Assembly (NCBI GenBank): GCA_029834535.1
Contig: JAQMWT010000469.1
Coordinates: 1-64,000 of the forward strand
Reading direction: 5' to 3'
Origin: Chrysophaeum taylorii
Taxonomy: Eukaryota; Sar; Pelagophyceae; Pelagomonadales; Pelagomonadaceae
DNA length: 64,000 nt
Below the pieces are notes generated by a model. It was not told the DNA's origin. It was given only the letters and a program-made list of their open reading frames with translations, and did not search any database. The position numbers and the translations under genes were made by a program. This document shows, piece after piece, positions 54,381 to 63,739 of this stretch. How positions within the stretch are numbered: the first letter of the stretch is position 1; the number at the start of each line of letters is the position of its first letter.

Positions 54381-55400
54381 TTGCAAGCCATCGCTAAAGA
54401 GTATAGCTCCCTTGGTCAGCTTGGTTGCTGGGATGTTGTTCGCCTTCCTTCGACTTTTTCTGGCAACATTTGTACCCTCAAGTGGATCCTTCGCAAGAAG
54501 TATGACTCTGGCCGCTTCAAATCATACAAGGCTCGCCTCGTCGTCCGCGGTTACACCCAGGTTCACGGCATTGACTATCATGACACCTACTCACCGGTTG
54601 CTAACATCGTCACGATCCGTTTCTTTCTAACCTTTGTCGCTGTTCATGACTGGGATTTGCACAAGTTGGATGTCAGCTCCGCTTTTATCCAAGCTCCCAT
54701 TGACGAAGACATCTATGTCTGGCCACCCGAAGGCTATGCTCCTCGCCAACCCACCGATGGTTCCAAAATCGTTTACAAGCTCCGTCGCTCTTGGTATGGT
54801 TGCAAACAAGCTTGTCGCAATTCGTGGCTTTATTTGGAGCGCTTCCTTCTCAATGATTGTGGCATCGTCCGCGGATCTGGTGACACTTGCAATTACAAGC
54901 TCGTGCTCAGTTGTCCTGCGTCTCGTTCTTGTCGTTGATGATCTTCTTGTGGCGCACCCTCGTCATTGCATTGGCCATTACCAAGCCTTTTTCCTCCGTT
55001 TCCGCACTTTCACTGACGTCAATGAGCTTGATCTCACCTCTTACGTTGGTCTTCGCATTACGCGTGATCGCTCTCAGAAAACCCTCACTCTTGACCAATC
55101 CCATGCTATACGTGAAATCCTTACCGAACATCGCTTCATCAACAGTAAACCTGAACTGACTCCCGCTCCCAAAGGTCTTCATCTTTCTGCGGCTGATTGT
55201 CCTGCTCCTGGTTCTCCAGATCACATCTTCATGGCGCGCATCCCTTTTCGCCGTATTGTTGGCTGTGTCCTCTTCATCTCCATCATGACTCGCCCTGATA
55301 TCACTTGGTCCGTCAATCAGTGTGTGCGTTTTTCCCACAATCCTGGTAAACCCCACTGGCACGCTTTATCCCACACTCTGCGTTATCTCAACGGTTCTTA
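54381..55400 (+). pseudogene. Copia reverse transcriptase
   Basis: CTLKWILRKKYDSGRFKSYK, ARLVVRGYTQVHGIDYHDTY, SPVANIVTIRFFLTFVAVHD, DLHKLDVSSAFIQAPIDEDI, YVWPPEGY, then LVLVVDDLLVAHP for the active-site VDD, YVGLRITRDR and TRPDITWSVNQCVRFSHNP. A clear copia RT, in the upstream part directly after the SINE-like insertion. Confidence 0.9.
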
Positions 55401-55909
55401 GGATTGCCCTTATTCTTGGTCGCGATTCTACCCTTCGTCTCTGTGGCTATTCCGACTCCAGCTGGGCCGACGACCCTGATGACCGCCACTCTACAACTGG
55501 TTTTTGTTTTCTCCTTGCTGGCTCTATGATAGCCTACTGCTCCCGCTCGCAGTACTTACTTGCTCGCTCTTCTTTTGAAGCTGAATTGCTCGCTCTTTAC
55601 GCTGCTACTGCTGAGCTCTCTTGGCTTCTCAAACTTTTTGATGACTTTGATCTCCCTCGTCACACGGTCCCAATGTATGTCGATAATAGCACCACCGTCA
55701 CCCAAGTCCGTCTCCAATGTCTCACACGGCGCACCCGCCATATTGACATTCGCTTTTACAGTACTGCCGAATATCATCGCAACCACATCATTGATCTCCA
55801 ACACATTCCCCGCCTTCACAATCTTAGCGATATTTTCACCCGCAGTACGGAAGCTCCTTCCTTCCTCCGGCTTCGTGCTCGTTACCTCACCTCGTGCTTT
55901 TCGCCCTAA
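55400..55909 (+). pseudogene. Copia RNase H
   Basis: LCGYSDSSWADDPDDRHSTT, FCFLLAGSMIAYCSRSQYLL, RSSFEAELLALYAATAELSW, VPMYVDNSTTVTQ, HIDIRFYSTAEYH and LHNLSDIFTRS. All copia RNase H blocks are present in order. Confidence 0.9.
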
Positions 55910-55966
55910 TCTCTGCTGTTTCTTTCTGCCACAATTCCTCTATTGACGTCTTTCCTCACAGCTTCT

Positions 55967-56070
55967 CCTCTGTGAGCGTCTCACTTACCCCTTTCTCCTT
56001 TTCTTTCTTTTCCAGCACCTGTGTGAGGACCTCACTTACCCCTTTTTCCTTTTCTTTCTTTTCCAGCACC
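55967..56070 (+). repeat. Tandem duplication of the pyrimidine tract before the 3' LTR
   Basis: Two units of about 52 bp. Each has a (T)GTGTGAGGACC/GTGAGCGTC start, TCACTTACCCC and a CTTTTCTTTCTTTTCCAGCA tract. The second runs directly into the 3' LTR, whose first bases resemble the unit start. Confidence 0.75.
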
Positions 56071-56168
56071 TGTGTGAGGAAGCTATGACACTTACCCCTG
56101 CACCACGTATCCAGTATTCCTACGTCATTCTCTTATGGCTAGTCTAACGCCTCATTCGAGTTGTCACA
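56071..56168 (+). repeat. 3' LTR of copia element G
   Basis: 98 bp, pair of the LTR at 50208-50305; about five base differences. Confidence 0.85.
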
Positions 56169-56217
56169 GGCTGGAATAGTGCGTCAAATAATGAATATTC
56201 AGTAGTGCGCGCCGCCG
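56169..56217 (+). pseudogene. MADS-like gene paralogue, second fragment
   Basis: GGCTGGAATAGTGCGTCAAA continues the match to the MADS-like gene (GGCTGGAAAAGTGCGTCAAA on the minus strand near 28085) up to CAGTAGTGCGCGC. It then gives way to the TTTCCGGAA repeat, so this paralogue is also cut short at its 3' side. Confidence 0.6.
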
Positions 56218-56365
56218 CCACGTTGGGCTCAGTCCGCCAGGTTGCTGAAAGTCTTCTCTCCAGTTTCCGGAAGCATCCACGGAAATGGGAAGATATGGAA
56301 GCTTCCGGACATTTATTTCCAGGTCGGCTGTTTACATTTCCGGAAATACGCGAGTCGTATCACCG
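56218..56365 (+). repeat. TTTCCGGAA-containing dispersed repeat, copy 2
   Basis: Same blocks as 26850-26700 on the minus strand: TTGGGCTCAGTCCGCCAGG, CTCTCCAGTTTCCGGAAGCA, CCACGGAAATGGGAAGA and TTTCCGGAAATACGCGAGTC. Confidence 0.7.
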
Positions 56366-56369
56366 TGTA

Positions 56370-56983
56370 CGTCCTCTGTGCACGCGCGTCCTCCTTACGA
56401 AAAAAGAGCGCAGGTTTATCCCTAGCTCGATGAGCGAGATTGCCGTTGGCTTGCTTGGCACCTCTGTCTCGACCCGAATCTTTGTCCTTTCCCAATAACT
56501 TTTGAGTTCTCAGATCTCGTATCACGTTTTTCCTCCATACATCAGCGACGATTTCATGAGTGAGATCGCTCAGACCCGTGAGTATTTCCTCCTCGCGTGC
56601 GGTAAAATCAATTGGTCTTGATATGCTTCGTGGCAATGCTCCTCCGCGCGAGCAAGGAGATCGGGTACAGGCTTTATCTCGAGCAAGCAACTGCCGCGCA
56701 TCTCTTCGTCATCTACGCATCTTCGCTTATCCATGATGGCGGTGTGGACTGTGGTGGTAGATGTCTGTGGCATCGCCAAGCTCGAAACCAGCGCCTCGAG
56801 AATAAAAGCCGCATTCTCTAGGGCCGGCCGGCCCAATGACCGCACTTGGTTCATTTCCTTGGAGGTCTCAGGGGGCAGTCGACCGCGAAGTCTCCAACGC
56901 CCCCCCACTTTCCGTGGCACGAGCCCGATTATCTTCTTCTTCATATCCCACGATTCATGCCTGGACGCACAACCTTGAGGCAA
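56370..56983 (-). pseudogene. Unrecognised coding-like region, two frames
   Basis: Minus strand: from 56983, ENAAFILEALVSSLAMPQTS and DKRRCVDDEEMRGSCLLEIK in one frame; from about 56660, ISRPIDFTAREEEILTGLSD, LTHEIVADVWRKNVIRDLRT and DKDSGRDRGAKQANGNLAHR in another. Both look like real protein (balanced, helix-forming). A short intron or a frame change near 56650 would join them. No family recognised. Confidence 0.3.
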
Positions 56984-58129
56984 TACTTCGTTCCATCATA
57001 CCAGCTTGGAAGAACCAGACTGCGCTTACCATTGCTGTCGAGGATACGACGCGAACAATAGAGCGCTCTCGAAGAGGCATGCTGTTCTGGTTGGGAGGGC
57101 AACAAACGCAGTAGAAAGTGCGCATGCCCAGGTTTGAAAGAACAATTGGATTACGTGCCCGCCTTTGGTGGTGGCCACATCGTTACCGGGATCGAGGCAT
57201 TGTACATTCGTCTCCTGTCTCCCGGAATACGCTAAGCTAGTCTCAAATCCAGATTCTCACAAACATCCGCACGAAGCCAGTTTGCGAAGGACAGCCCGTT
57301 CATCGAAATTTTCACATTAGACGCAACCTTGCTGCATCGCGGCGATTTCACGACCGAGATGAGCGACCGTCACAATGGAGTTCCTCTCTTTGCAACTGCG
57401 CCTTTATCAGGACCTGGTCCAGCCGCAGAGTTCGAGTTGAGGTAGGAGGCAGAGATGCTGTAGCCATCTGGAACTCAAACACAAGTATGAGATCATCTAC
57501 CGATCAATTCTTCTTCACAGTTTGCGGCGCGCTGTAGCACGCCAAGATCACGTTTAGTCTTTGGGCGGCGAACGAGGCAGGGAGATGGGTGCCGTGCTTT
57601 TGGAGCATCATCGAGGAGTCGAGCGATTCGACACAGCACCACAAAACCACTTGAGAAAAGCACTCGTGCAATGATGTACTCGGGCTTGCTCGATGGGAAC
57701 AGGGGGGCGCTTCGGGGCCTGCCAGGACAATGATGATGCCGACGACCAGTGCCGACTGTTCAACATTTGCAACCTGGAGTCTGCGGTCGTGGTGCTTGTT
57801 TTGCGGCCTCCCTCCAAACTCTGGTCGCGCCAGGCAGTCGCGCATAAAAAGAGATGTGCTCGCTCCTCGCACCTACCCACGCCACTGACGCTCGACAAAG
57901 GAAGAGGGTTCGGACTTTCGTCGGTCCTGTGTTTGCGGATACATACTCAGGCTCTAACCTCCGCCCTCTTTTCGGCCGAACTAGCGCCGAGCCAGTACTA
58001 TTTATATTCCTGGTTGGCGCTTTTTTTACTTCCACACGGAGGTGACCACAACACCCTGTTTTCGGTCCTTCAACTTGAGACCGTTGGGTACTACTAGTCC
58101 GTTGGGATTGGACTGACCGAGCGTTAAAA
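56984..58129. other. Stretch without a recognised gene
   Basis: A plus-strand frame at about 57291-57441 reads FAKDSPFIEIFTLDATLLHR and GDFTTEMSDRHNGVPLFATA without a start, and a minus-strand frame 57872-57504 ends ACYSAPQTVKKN. Either may be a remnant. Nothing else seen. Confidence 0.3.
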
Positions 58130-58453
58130 ATGTGCGAGGAGTCGAAGGTGTGCCTCGTCGGCGCCGTGGGCAGCGGTGCTCTGATGGGGAGCATGTTTGG
58201 CTTCGCGGGATCGCTCGTCGGGTGGTCCTGGCCGGGGGTGACGTTCGGGGCGGGGCTCGGTTCGCTCGCCGCAGTTTCGCCCGACGGCGCATCGCCGCGC
58301 CGAGCAGCGCTAACCCTCGGAGCCGCAGGCGTTGGTGCGGTCGCGTGTGTCGTCGCGGTCCCCCTCGCCGCCGTCCTCGCGAGTTTTGGCGCGAATCTCG
58401 CCCTCTGGCTCACTCGACGCCGTCGTCGTTTAGAAGAGAGTGTAGACGTCTAG
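58130..58453 (+). CDS. Small Gly/Ala-rich membrane protein, unknown
   Basis: 107 residues from ATG at 58130 (MCEESKVCLVGAVGSGALMG). About three hydrophobic segments: GALMGSMFGFAGSLVGWSWP, FGAGLGSLAAVS, and TLGAAGVGAVACVVAVPLAA with VLASFGANLALWL, then a basic end TRRRRRLEESVDV. The small-residue spacing (G...G...G) suggests tightly packed helices. It recalls Tim17- or glycine-zipper-like proteins, but I cannot assign it. Its stop overlaps by 4 bp the stop of the convergent MAPEG gene. Confidence 0.6.
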   Translation: MCEESKVCLVGAVGSGALMGSMFGFAGSLVGWSWPGVTFGAGLGSLAAVSPDGASPRRAALTLGAAGVGAVACVVAVPLAAVLASFGANLALWLTRRRRRLEESVDV

Positions 58454-58863
58454 GCAGCTGCGCTCTGGAACGTCTTCCAGCCGATTGTGAGGAGGAGGAG
58501 CAGCTGCGCGAAAAAGCTGTAGAAACGGAGCGTGATGTGGGTCTCGGTGACCCCCATCCAGTGGAAGCCGATCTGGGCCACGCGCGCCGTGAGAAGGCAC
58601 CCGGAGAGGAAGGAGATATCAGGTCCGTTGAGGACGCGGTTTGTCAGGACGACGACCGCAAAGAGCGGCATATTCTCGAGGCAGTTGGCGTGCGACGCGG
58701 CCACGCGGCCTACGAAAGTTTCTTCGGTGGCGAAGCGCGACTTGTTGAACTCTGTGGGCTTCTTTTGCCCCGAGAAGATGAGCGCCGACCGGGCGCCTAG
58801 GATGATAAACACGTGCACCACCGTGATCAACGCGTACAACAACAAATACTGCTCGGGGACCAT
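58450..58863 (-). CDS. MAPEG-family membrane protein
   Basis: 137 residues, ATG at 58863 (MVPEQYLLLYALITVVHVFI). Four membrane segments, the usual size for MAPEG. The family signature RVAASHANCLENMPLFAVVV (R....N..EN.P.F) is at about 53-72; later LTARVAQIGFHWMGVTETHI and LRFYSFFAQLLLLLTIGWKT. MAPEG proteins are glutathione transferases/peroxidases or eicosanoid enzymes of the endoplasmic reticulum. This one resembles the small bacterial/algal group (YecN/MAPEG-like) of unknown substrate. It looks intact. Confidence 0.85.
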   Translation of the reverse strand: MVPEQYLLLYALITVVHVFIILGARSALIFSGQKKPTEFNKSRFATEETFVGRVAASHANCLENMPLFAVVVLTNRVLNGPDISFLSGCLLTARVAQIGFHWMGVTETHITLRFYSFFAQLLLLLTIGWKTFQSAAA

Positions 58864-59180
58864 CGTTCACAATGATACGTCGCTGTTGAATAGTACTATG
58901 TGGGAATGATTTCTGAGACTGACGCTAGGCTTCAGTAGTGCCAGAATTTCGTTTTCTCAGAAAATGATGGTGTACATGGTTAGGGTGGCCGCGGAAGGGG
59001 GGCAGATGGGCGAGGAAAGGTGGACAAGAAGTATACAGCGTGATGGCTAGAAATAAAGTCTACGACGGCGAAGGTGCCGAAGATTACTACGACGAGTAGG
59101 GAGAAGCGACCTTTTTTGTCTTTAGTTGCACGCCATTCCTTTTAATCAAGCGAGCGAGTGGCTGCGGCGCAGTTCATCGC
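58864..59180. other. Left flank of the TIR transposon
   Basis: Upstream of the MAPEG start. No gene of size. A tiny plus-strand frame at 59042 reads MARNKVYDGEGAEDYYDE then stop. The acidic, Tyr-rich end looks coding-like and might be the last exon of something, but its small size makes this doubtful. Confidence 0.3.
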
Positions 59181-59187
59181 CCACTAG
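59181..59187. repeat. Target-site duplication, left
   Basis: CCACTAG, repeated at 63852-63858. Confidence 0.8.
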
Positions 59188-59201
59188 TAGGGTCGGATAA
59201 G
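59188..59201 (+). repeat. Left terminal inverted repeat
   Basis: TAGGGTCGGATAAG, exact complement of 63838-63851. Confidence 0.9.
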
Positions 59202-59565
59202 GAACTCGGGGGTCCCGCGCCGGGGCTGAAAATCCCCAAGGATTGGCGGGCTTTTTTGTCCGTCGCCAAGTTGACCCAAAATGGTGCCGATTTTATCTTG
59301 GAACGAAGTCCGTAGCTGCCGATTTGGCGAATCTACTTGGGAGTGAGGTATTTTGGCGCCTCGGTGGAGGCGGGGGCCTAGGTGGCTCTACTCTGCACGA
59401 CGCCATCGGCTCCAAATACAACAACCGGCGCATCGGGAATGTCCGTAGGCCCAATGAGGGTCGTGTGGGCGTTTAGACGGCGCCTTTTGTTCGCTGGGGC
59501 CAGTTCTAGTGTCCTCGTCTTTCTGGGCGTCCTCGGGAGACCGGCATCGGGGCCCGCGAACGCAG

Positions 59566-60390
59566 CTATGCGTAGTCGTCGTCGTCGACGTCCATCGCGT
59601 CCTCCTCCTCCTCCTCGTCGTCGTCGTCGTCGTATTCGTTGTCCTCGGACACGAAGCGCCAGGAAGCCGGCTTGGAGCCGTTGAAGAAGGTGGGGCGGTT
59701 CGCGAGGAGCCACCCGCTGAAACCGTCGTCATAGGAAACGAAGATCCAACCCAGCCCGAGTTTCTTGCGACCGTCCTTGGAGTTCTCGTCGGATACCGCC
59801 TCGATGGTGCCGGGCATCCAGTAGCAGCCCGGGTGCCCCGACAACTCCCAGAGAACCTCGACGCGTGACCCGACCAACGCCACGTCAATCGTCGGTAGCT
59901 TCGAGCGGCCACTCGTTGTCCGCGTCCGCTTCCTCGGATGGCGAAAGGCGCGGCACTCCTCAACCTTGGCCTTGAGCCCGTCAACGCTCAAGTGCCGCCT
60001 CGCGTCGAGTTCGAGACGCTGGGCCGTCGCGGTCCCGAGCACTGGCAGCTGCCGTCGGCGCTCGCCCGGGACTACCGCCTCGGCGACCAACTCGCGGGAG
60101 TTGGTCTTGATCTGCTCGTAGACGTACTCGAGGTGCGCGGTGAGGAATTCGATGTTGGCCTTGGAACCGGCCGAGCCGATCGTCGGGTCCTTGCCCGAGG
60201 TGTAGGACTTGGGTTTGAGGTCGCCCATGCCCATGCCGACGACGTACCTGTCGATGTTCTCCTTGAGGACCTTCGACCGCGCAGCGTTTCTCGAGATCTG
60301 CTTAAGTGCCGCATCAAGTCGCTTCTTGACCGTCGAGAGCAGGGTCCTCCCGACGAGGGCCTGCTCGTCGACGACAGGCTTGACTTTCAT
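59566..60390 (-). CDS. Transposon protein, C-terminal part with Tudor-like domain
   Basis: 274 residues from the ATG at 60390 (MKVKPVVDEQALVGRTLLST). A helical first part, then at about 165-230 a Tudor-like barrel: ALVGSRVEVLWELSGHPGCY, WMPGTIEAVSDE, LGWIFVSYDDGFSGWLL, with the aromatic and Asp-Asp-Gly positions of Tudor/PWWP-type readers. It ends in a long Asp/Glu tail (EDNEYDDDDDEEEEE...DDYA). It is in the same frame as the stretch above it, separated by a single TAG (60397-60399) and two more codons. So it is either the end of one protein cut by a stop, or a second protein with its own start. A histone-reading role in target choice is a guess. Confidence 0.6.
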   Translation of the reverse strand: MKVKPVVDEQALVGRTLLSTVKKRLDAALKQISRNAARSKVLKENIDRYVVGMGMGDLKPKSYTSGKDPTIGSAGSKANIEFLTAHLEYVYEQIKTNSRELVAEAVVPGERRRQLPVLGTATAQRLELDARRHLSVDGLKAKVEECRAFRHPRKRTRTTSGRSKLPTIDVALVGSRVEVLWELSGHPGCYWMPGTIEAVSDENSKDGRKKLGLGWIFVSYDDGFSGWLLANRPTFFNGSKPASWRFVSEDNEYDDDDDEEEEEDAMDVDDDDYA

Positions 60391-60396
60391 GGCCTC

Positions 60397-60894
60397 CTAC
60401 GCCTTGGCGTAGTCGTTCACCTGGCGCTCGAGGGCCTTCTCGACGAACGCGGCGGCGCGACGGCGATGGTGCTCCTTCGCCGCCTCCGCGCGCGCGGCAG
60501 CCTGCTCCTTGTGGTTCTGCCGACCACGACGAGCCGCCTCCATCAACACTCCTCGAAAGTCGTCGCCGAGCGTGGCGAGACGTCCTCCACCAACTCGATC
60601 GCGCATTCGAGCCTTCGTCGTCGTTCGACCAGCGACCTCGTCGGCGACGCGTCGCCGGCGCTTGGTCGTAAAACTCGTGGCGGCCCGGTCGAACATGTGG
60701 TCCCGTTGGCACGCGACGACCCCGACGCAGTTCACGACGCTCATGTTGACGTAGGAGGCGTTGTAATACTTCAATACGCCAAACTCGCCTTCGACCTCGT
60801 TCGAGTTCCGCCGCGCGCCGTCGAAGGCCCTCCGGAGCTCCGACGTCTGGTTGACCGCCGCGAGGTCGCCGTCGCCGACGTAGCGCATAGACTG
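60397..60894 (-). CDS. Transposon protein, segment after the DDE-like core
   Basis: Reads SMRYVGDGDLAAVNQTSELR, RAFDGARRNSNEVEGEFGVL, KYYNASYVNMSVVNCVGVVA, then a basic helix rich in Arg and Ala (AARAEAAKEHHRRRAAAFVE). The match passes from the previous frame at a run of six G (60895-60900 as C on the plus strand). One base more in the run would keep the frame, so an indel in the copy or in the sequence is the simplest reading. Confidence 0.6.
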   Translation of the reverse strand, partial: QSMRYVGDGDLAAVNQTSELRRAFDGARRNSNEVEGEFGVLKYYNASYVNMSVVNCVGVVACQRDHMFDRAATSFTTKRRRRVADEVAGRTTTKARMRDRVGGGRLATLGDDFRGVLMEAARRGRQNHKEQAAARAEAAKEHHRRRAAAFVEKALERQVNDYAKA

Positions 60895-62760
60895 CCCCCC
60901 TCGAACGTGCGGCGCATGCCGCGGCCCCAGGCCCGGAGCGCGTCGAGCATGGTCTTGGCCTCTGGATCATTGGTGTCAGTCGGAGCGTAGAGCCGCGCCC
61001 GAACGGCCGCGACGTCGCGGATCGTGGACTGGCCGTCGACGGACAGCTTCGCCGACCCGGCCCGCGTCTCGAGGAAATGGGCGTAGGTGGCGATCTCAGT
61101 GTCGAGGGCCTCGTAACCGGCGGTCGCAACGAGTTGTGGATTATCCTGGCAGACTTGGAAGAAGGCATGCACTCGCTCGAGAACGCCCGCCATGTCGAGA
61201 ACCGACCAACCCTCGAGGGCGTCCGATGCGGCGAAAAATCGGAAAGGCACCGTGAGCTTGTCGTCGATGATCGCTCGGGCTCGAGTGGCTCCGGCGACCT
61301 CCTGCGAGGACAAGGTCGAGAAGAGGTTGTTCCTGAGGATGTTCTGCGGCGCGTAGCTCGCGTTCTCGAGGAACTCGACGAGAAACGGGAGGTTGTGGAA
61401 GATGACCCAGGCCGCGTTGGTGCACGCGTCCTGCCGCGTCCCCTTGTCCGTGCGGCCGAGCGTGAGGTAGAGCTCCGACGGGTGCTTCTCCTCGAGGAAT
61501 GCCCGGAGAGGGGTCCCGAAGCCCTTCCCGTAGCGATCCACGCCCTCGCCGATACACTTGGACAAGGCATGAATGACCTTGTTCAACTCGCCGGTGAGGC
61601 GCAGGTGCTTCGCCTCCGAGCTCTCGATGCTATCCTTCAGCAGCGTGTCGAGCATCTTGGCCTCCTCGGCGGCGCCGCCGTCGAGCCATGTGTTGCCTGC
61701 TCAACAAATTGCTGGTGGGACGGCACGACGTACCGAGATGTCGCTGGCAGTTCCCGTGAAAGACACGAGTCTTCGCGTCGCGCTCGTCTTGCGTCATCAA
61801 ATTCCATAGCTCTTCCCCGATCTCCTTCTGCACCGCCGCGAGGACATGCTCCTGGAGCTCGCGGACCGATGCGATGGCGGCGGAGGCGTTGTCGGTAACG
61901 TTGGCCCGGCCGGCGAGATTCTGCACGCCGGCGCTGCCGGCGGCCGGGAGCACCTCCGCAGCAGCGTCGGCTCCGTAGAGCTCCTGGTGAACTTGATTAA
62001 CGAGCTGGAGCGCTCGATTCAGGTCACCAAACCGATCGTTGATCGCCTTGGCCTCGCCAGGCGCGCTCTGGTCGGAGATCTCGCTCGCGCCCAGCGTCCA
62101 GTTCTCCGTCACGCCGCCGCGTGTGACGCGAAGTTGGGTAGTCGCGATCTCCTTGCCGTCGAGCGGCGACGCGTCCGTCGCCGCGTCGACGACGTCACCG
62201 TATCCCACGGCGAGGGCGACGGCGGCCTCGTGAAGGACACCCATCTCGGAGCGCAGGTCGCGAATGAAGCGTGCGGACGGGAGCTCCATGTCGCGCACTC
62301 GCTCCGGGCCAACGACCGCCTCGACGACCGAGACCAGGACCTCGGGGATTTCCGCAGGCGCAACCCGCGAGGCGAGCAGTTTCATACACAGCACCCTGAG
62401 CTTCGAGTCCCACGGAGTGCCCTTGCCGGATCCCTTGCCGGACGGCTTCCGCGGTACCCACACTTCGGCGTTCTGCTTCTCGAGGACCGCGACCCGCTCC
62501 CGCAGCCGCTCGATCTCCTCCTCCCGGGCCTGGACGCGGTCCTCGGCAGCCGCGAGCTTTATCTCCATTTGCTTCGCTTCCTGGTTGAGGGCGGCGTAAT
62601 TGTTCTTGAGTTGTCGCATGGCCCGAGGGTCCGATTTCTTCAGTCGGTTCCTCTCCCGAAACTCGGCCGCCGCCGCAGCCTGTCTCGCCGCCTCGTTCGA
62701 CTGGGCCTTGGTCGCGTTGAGCTCGTCGATGGCTCGCTGCAGCCTCGCGGTCGCGGTGCT
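60895..62760 (-). CDS. Transposon protein, DDE-like transposase core with 37-nt intron
   Basis: Candidate catalytic stretches: VVDAATDASPLDGKEIATTQ (first Asp), GRANVTDNASAAIASVRELQ (second Asp), VFHGNCQRHLGNTWLDGGAA (His/Cys/Asn block often found between the second and third acid), and later DKGTRQDACTNAAWVIFHNL, PFLVEFLENASYAPQNILRN (possible Glu). The two halves are in different frames and are joined by a GT-AG intron of 37 nt at 61697-61733 (GTACGT...TTGAGCAG on the minus strand), which restores the reading exactly. The third acidic residue is not certain. Confidence 0.65.
61697..61733 (-). other. 37-nt intron in the transposase gene
   Basis: Minus strand starts GTACGT and ends GAGCAG. 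Removing it joins CQRHL(G) to NTWLDGG in frame. Retained, the upstream frame runs on as an Arg-rich stretch unlike the rest of the protein. Confidence 0.65.
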
Positions 62761-63712
62761 TCTCATTGGAGGCCTGGTGGCGTTCGATGCGGACCTGGAG
62801 CCGTGCCTCCCGACGTGCGGCATCCCGGACCTCGTCCTCGTACTTCCACTTGGCCTCGAGACGCGCCGCGTCTGCCTTGGCGGCCGCCATTTCCGCGGCG
62901 AAGGCGTCGGCGTGGGCTTCTTTCGTCTCGCGTTCGGCGGTGACAGAGCGAGAGTGCTGAGCCGTCTTGGCCGCCGTGAGCTTGTCGACCGTGCTCCGGA
63001 GTTTCGACACCTCCTTCTCGAGCTCCGAGATCCGCACATTCGAGTCCGACGACAACAACAGTGTGGAGATAACCGATGACCCACTCGATCCAAGCGTCGG
63101 ACGCGCTGGCCGTCCGGGTGGTAGTCGCCGAATCGGGGGGGTGTCGTTCTCCTTGTCGGGCTTGGCCTTGACGTGGGAGAACGGGACGCGGATCTCTCCC
63201 TGCTGAATCGTTTTCACGTCGTATGACTCGACCCGACACACAGCGTTGTTGTAGATTAGGCCCAGGACAACGCCGTTGCCGCCCTGGATGTTGTGCCCCG
63301 CCGAGAAGTCGTGCTCGATGAGGACCTCGTCCCCGCTGCGGATGGTTGTCTTGAGAGTCCTAGTTAGCGACGCGGAGATCCGGGCGAGAACGGCCTTCGC
63401 GCCCTTCGTCGTGTGTAGCTTGCTCGGGGTGAAGTCGTCCCGGCACATTTTCGAGCACACGTAGAACTTGTCGGGCAGCTCGCCCTCGATATTCAGGAGT
63501 CGCTCCAGGTCGAGCGGCTGGCACCTGGCCGTCTCGTCGGCGTCGAGCCTCGCTACGCACCACACGCACTCTCCCCTCAAGAGGTTTTTTCGCCGTTGAC
63601 GTTTGGCAGCGGGTTTTTTCGACACGTTCGTCAACTCAGCCGGGACCGAAGGGTCCACAGGGGTTACAGAAGGACCCGGGGCCGACTCTTTGCTCGTTTC
63701 GGCCGATTCCAT
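62760..63712 (-). CDS. Transposon protein, N-terminal zinc-binding and coiled-coil part
   Basis: ATG at 63712 (MESAETSKESAPGP). The frame is open upstream to 63775 but without another ATG. Basic stretch KKPAAKRQRRK (nuclear signal?). Zinc-type cysteines at about 49, 52, 64, 86 and 90: GECVWCVARLDADETARC and FYVCSKMCRDDF. Then a small beta-rich block RSGDEVLIEHDFSAGHNIQG with GNGVVLGLIYNNAVCRVESY, and from about residue 175 a long heptad coiled coil (VRISELEKEVSKLRSTVDKL ...). Near 62760 the coiled coil passes to another frame (RAIDELNATKAQSNEAARQA) by a one-base shift with no intron signals. Confidence 0.6.
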
Positions 63713-63739
63713 GGGCGGAACGCCGATTTTGTGATTTTG

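Larger units (their letters stand above)
50208..56168 (+). mobile_element. Ty1/copia element G with 98-bp LTRs
   Basis: 5' LTR 50208-50305 and 3' LTR 56071-56168, both TGTGTGAGG...GTTGTCACA, differing at about five of 98 positions. Gag, protease, integrase, RT and RNase H follow in copia order on the plus strand. Inside it are a TIR-flanked G-rich repeat (53588-53846) and a SINE-like repeat (53956-54340). It sits in a MADS-like paralogue; the copy at 28.1 kb gives the empty site, and GGC (perhaps AGGC) is repeated on both sides. It is broken in several places besides the insertions; the LTR difference suggests moderate age. Confidence 0.9.

Noticed and set aside
58132-58800. 222-codon plus-strand frame over two genes
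   Set aside because: Covers both the small membrane protein and the antisense of MAPEG with Arg/Gly-rich sequence; no motif.
60314-61570. 418-codon minus-strand frame
   Set aside because: Arg/Ser-rich shadow; the neighbouring frame carries the transposase sequence.
61846-62943. 365-codon plus-strand frame
   Set aside because: Antisense shadow of the transposase.
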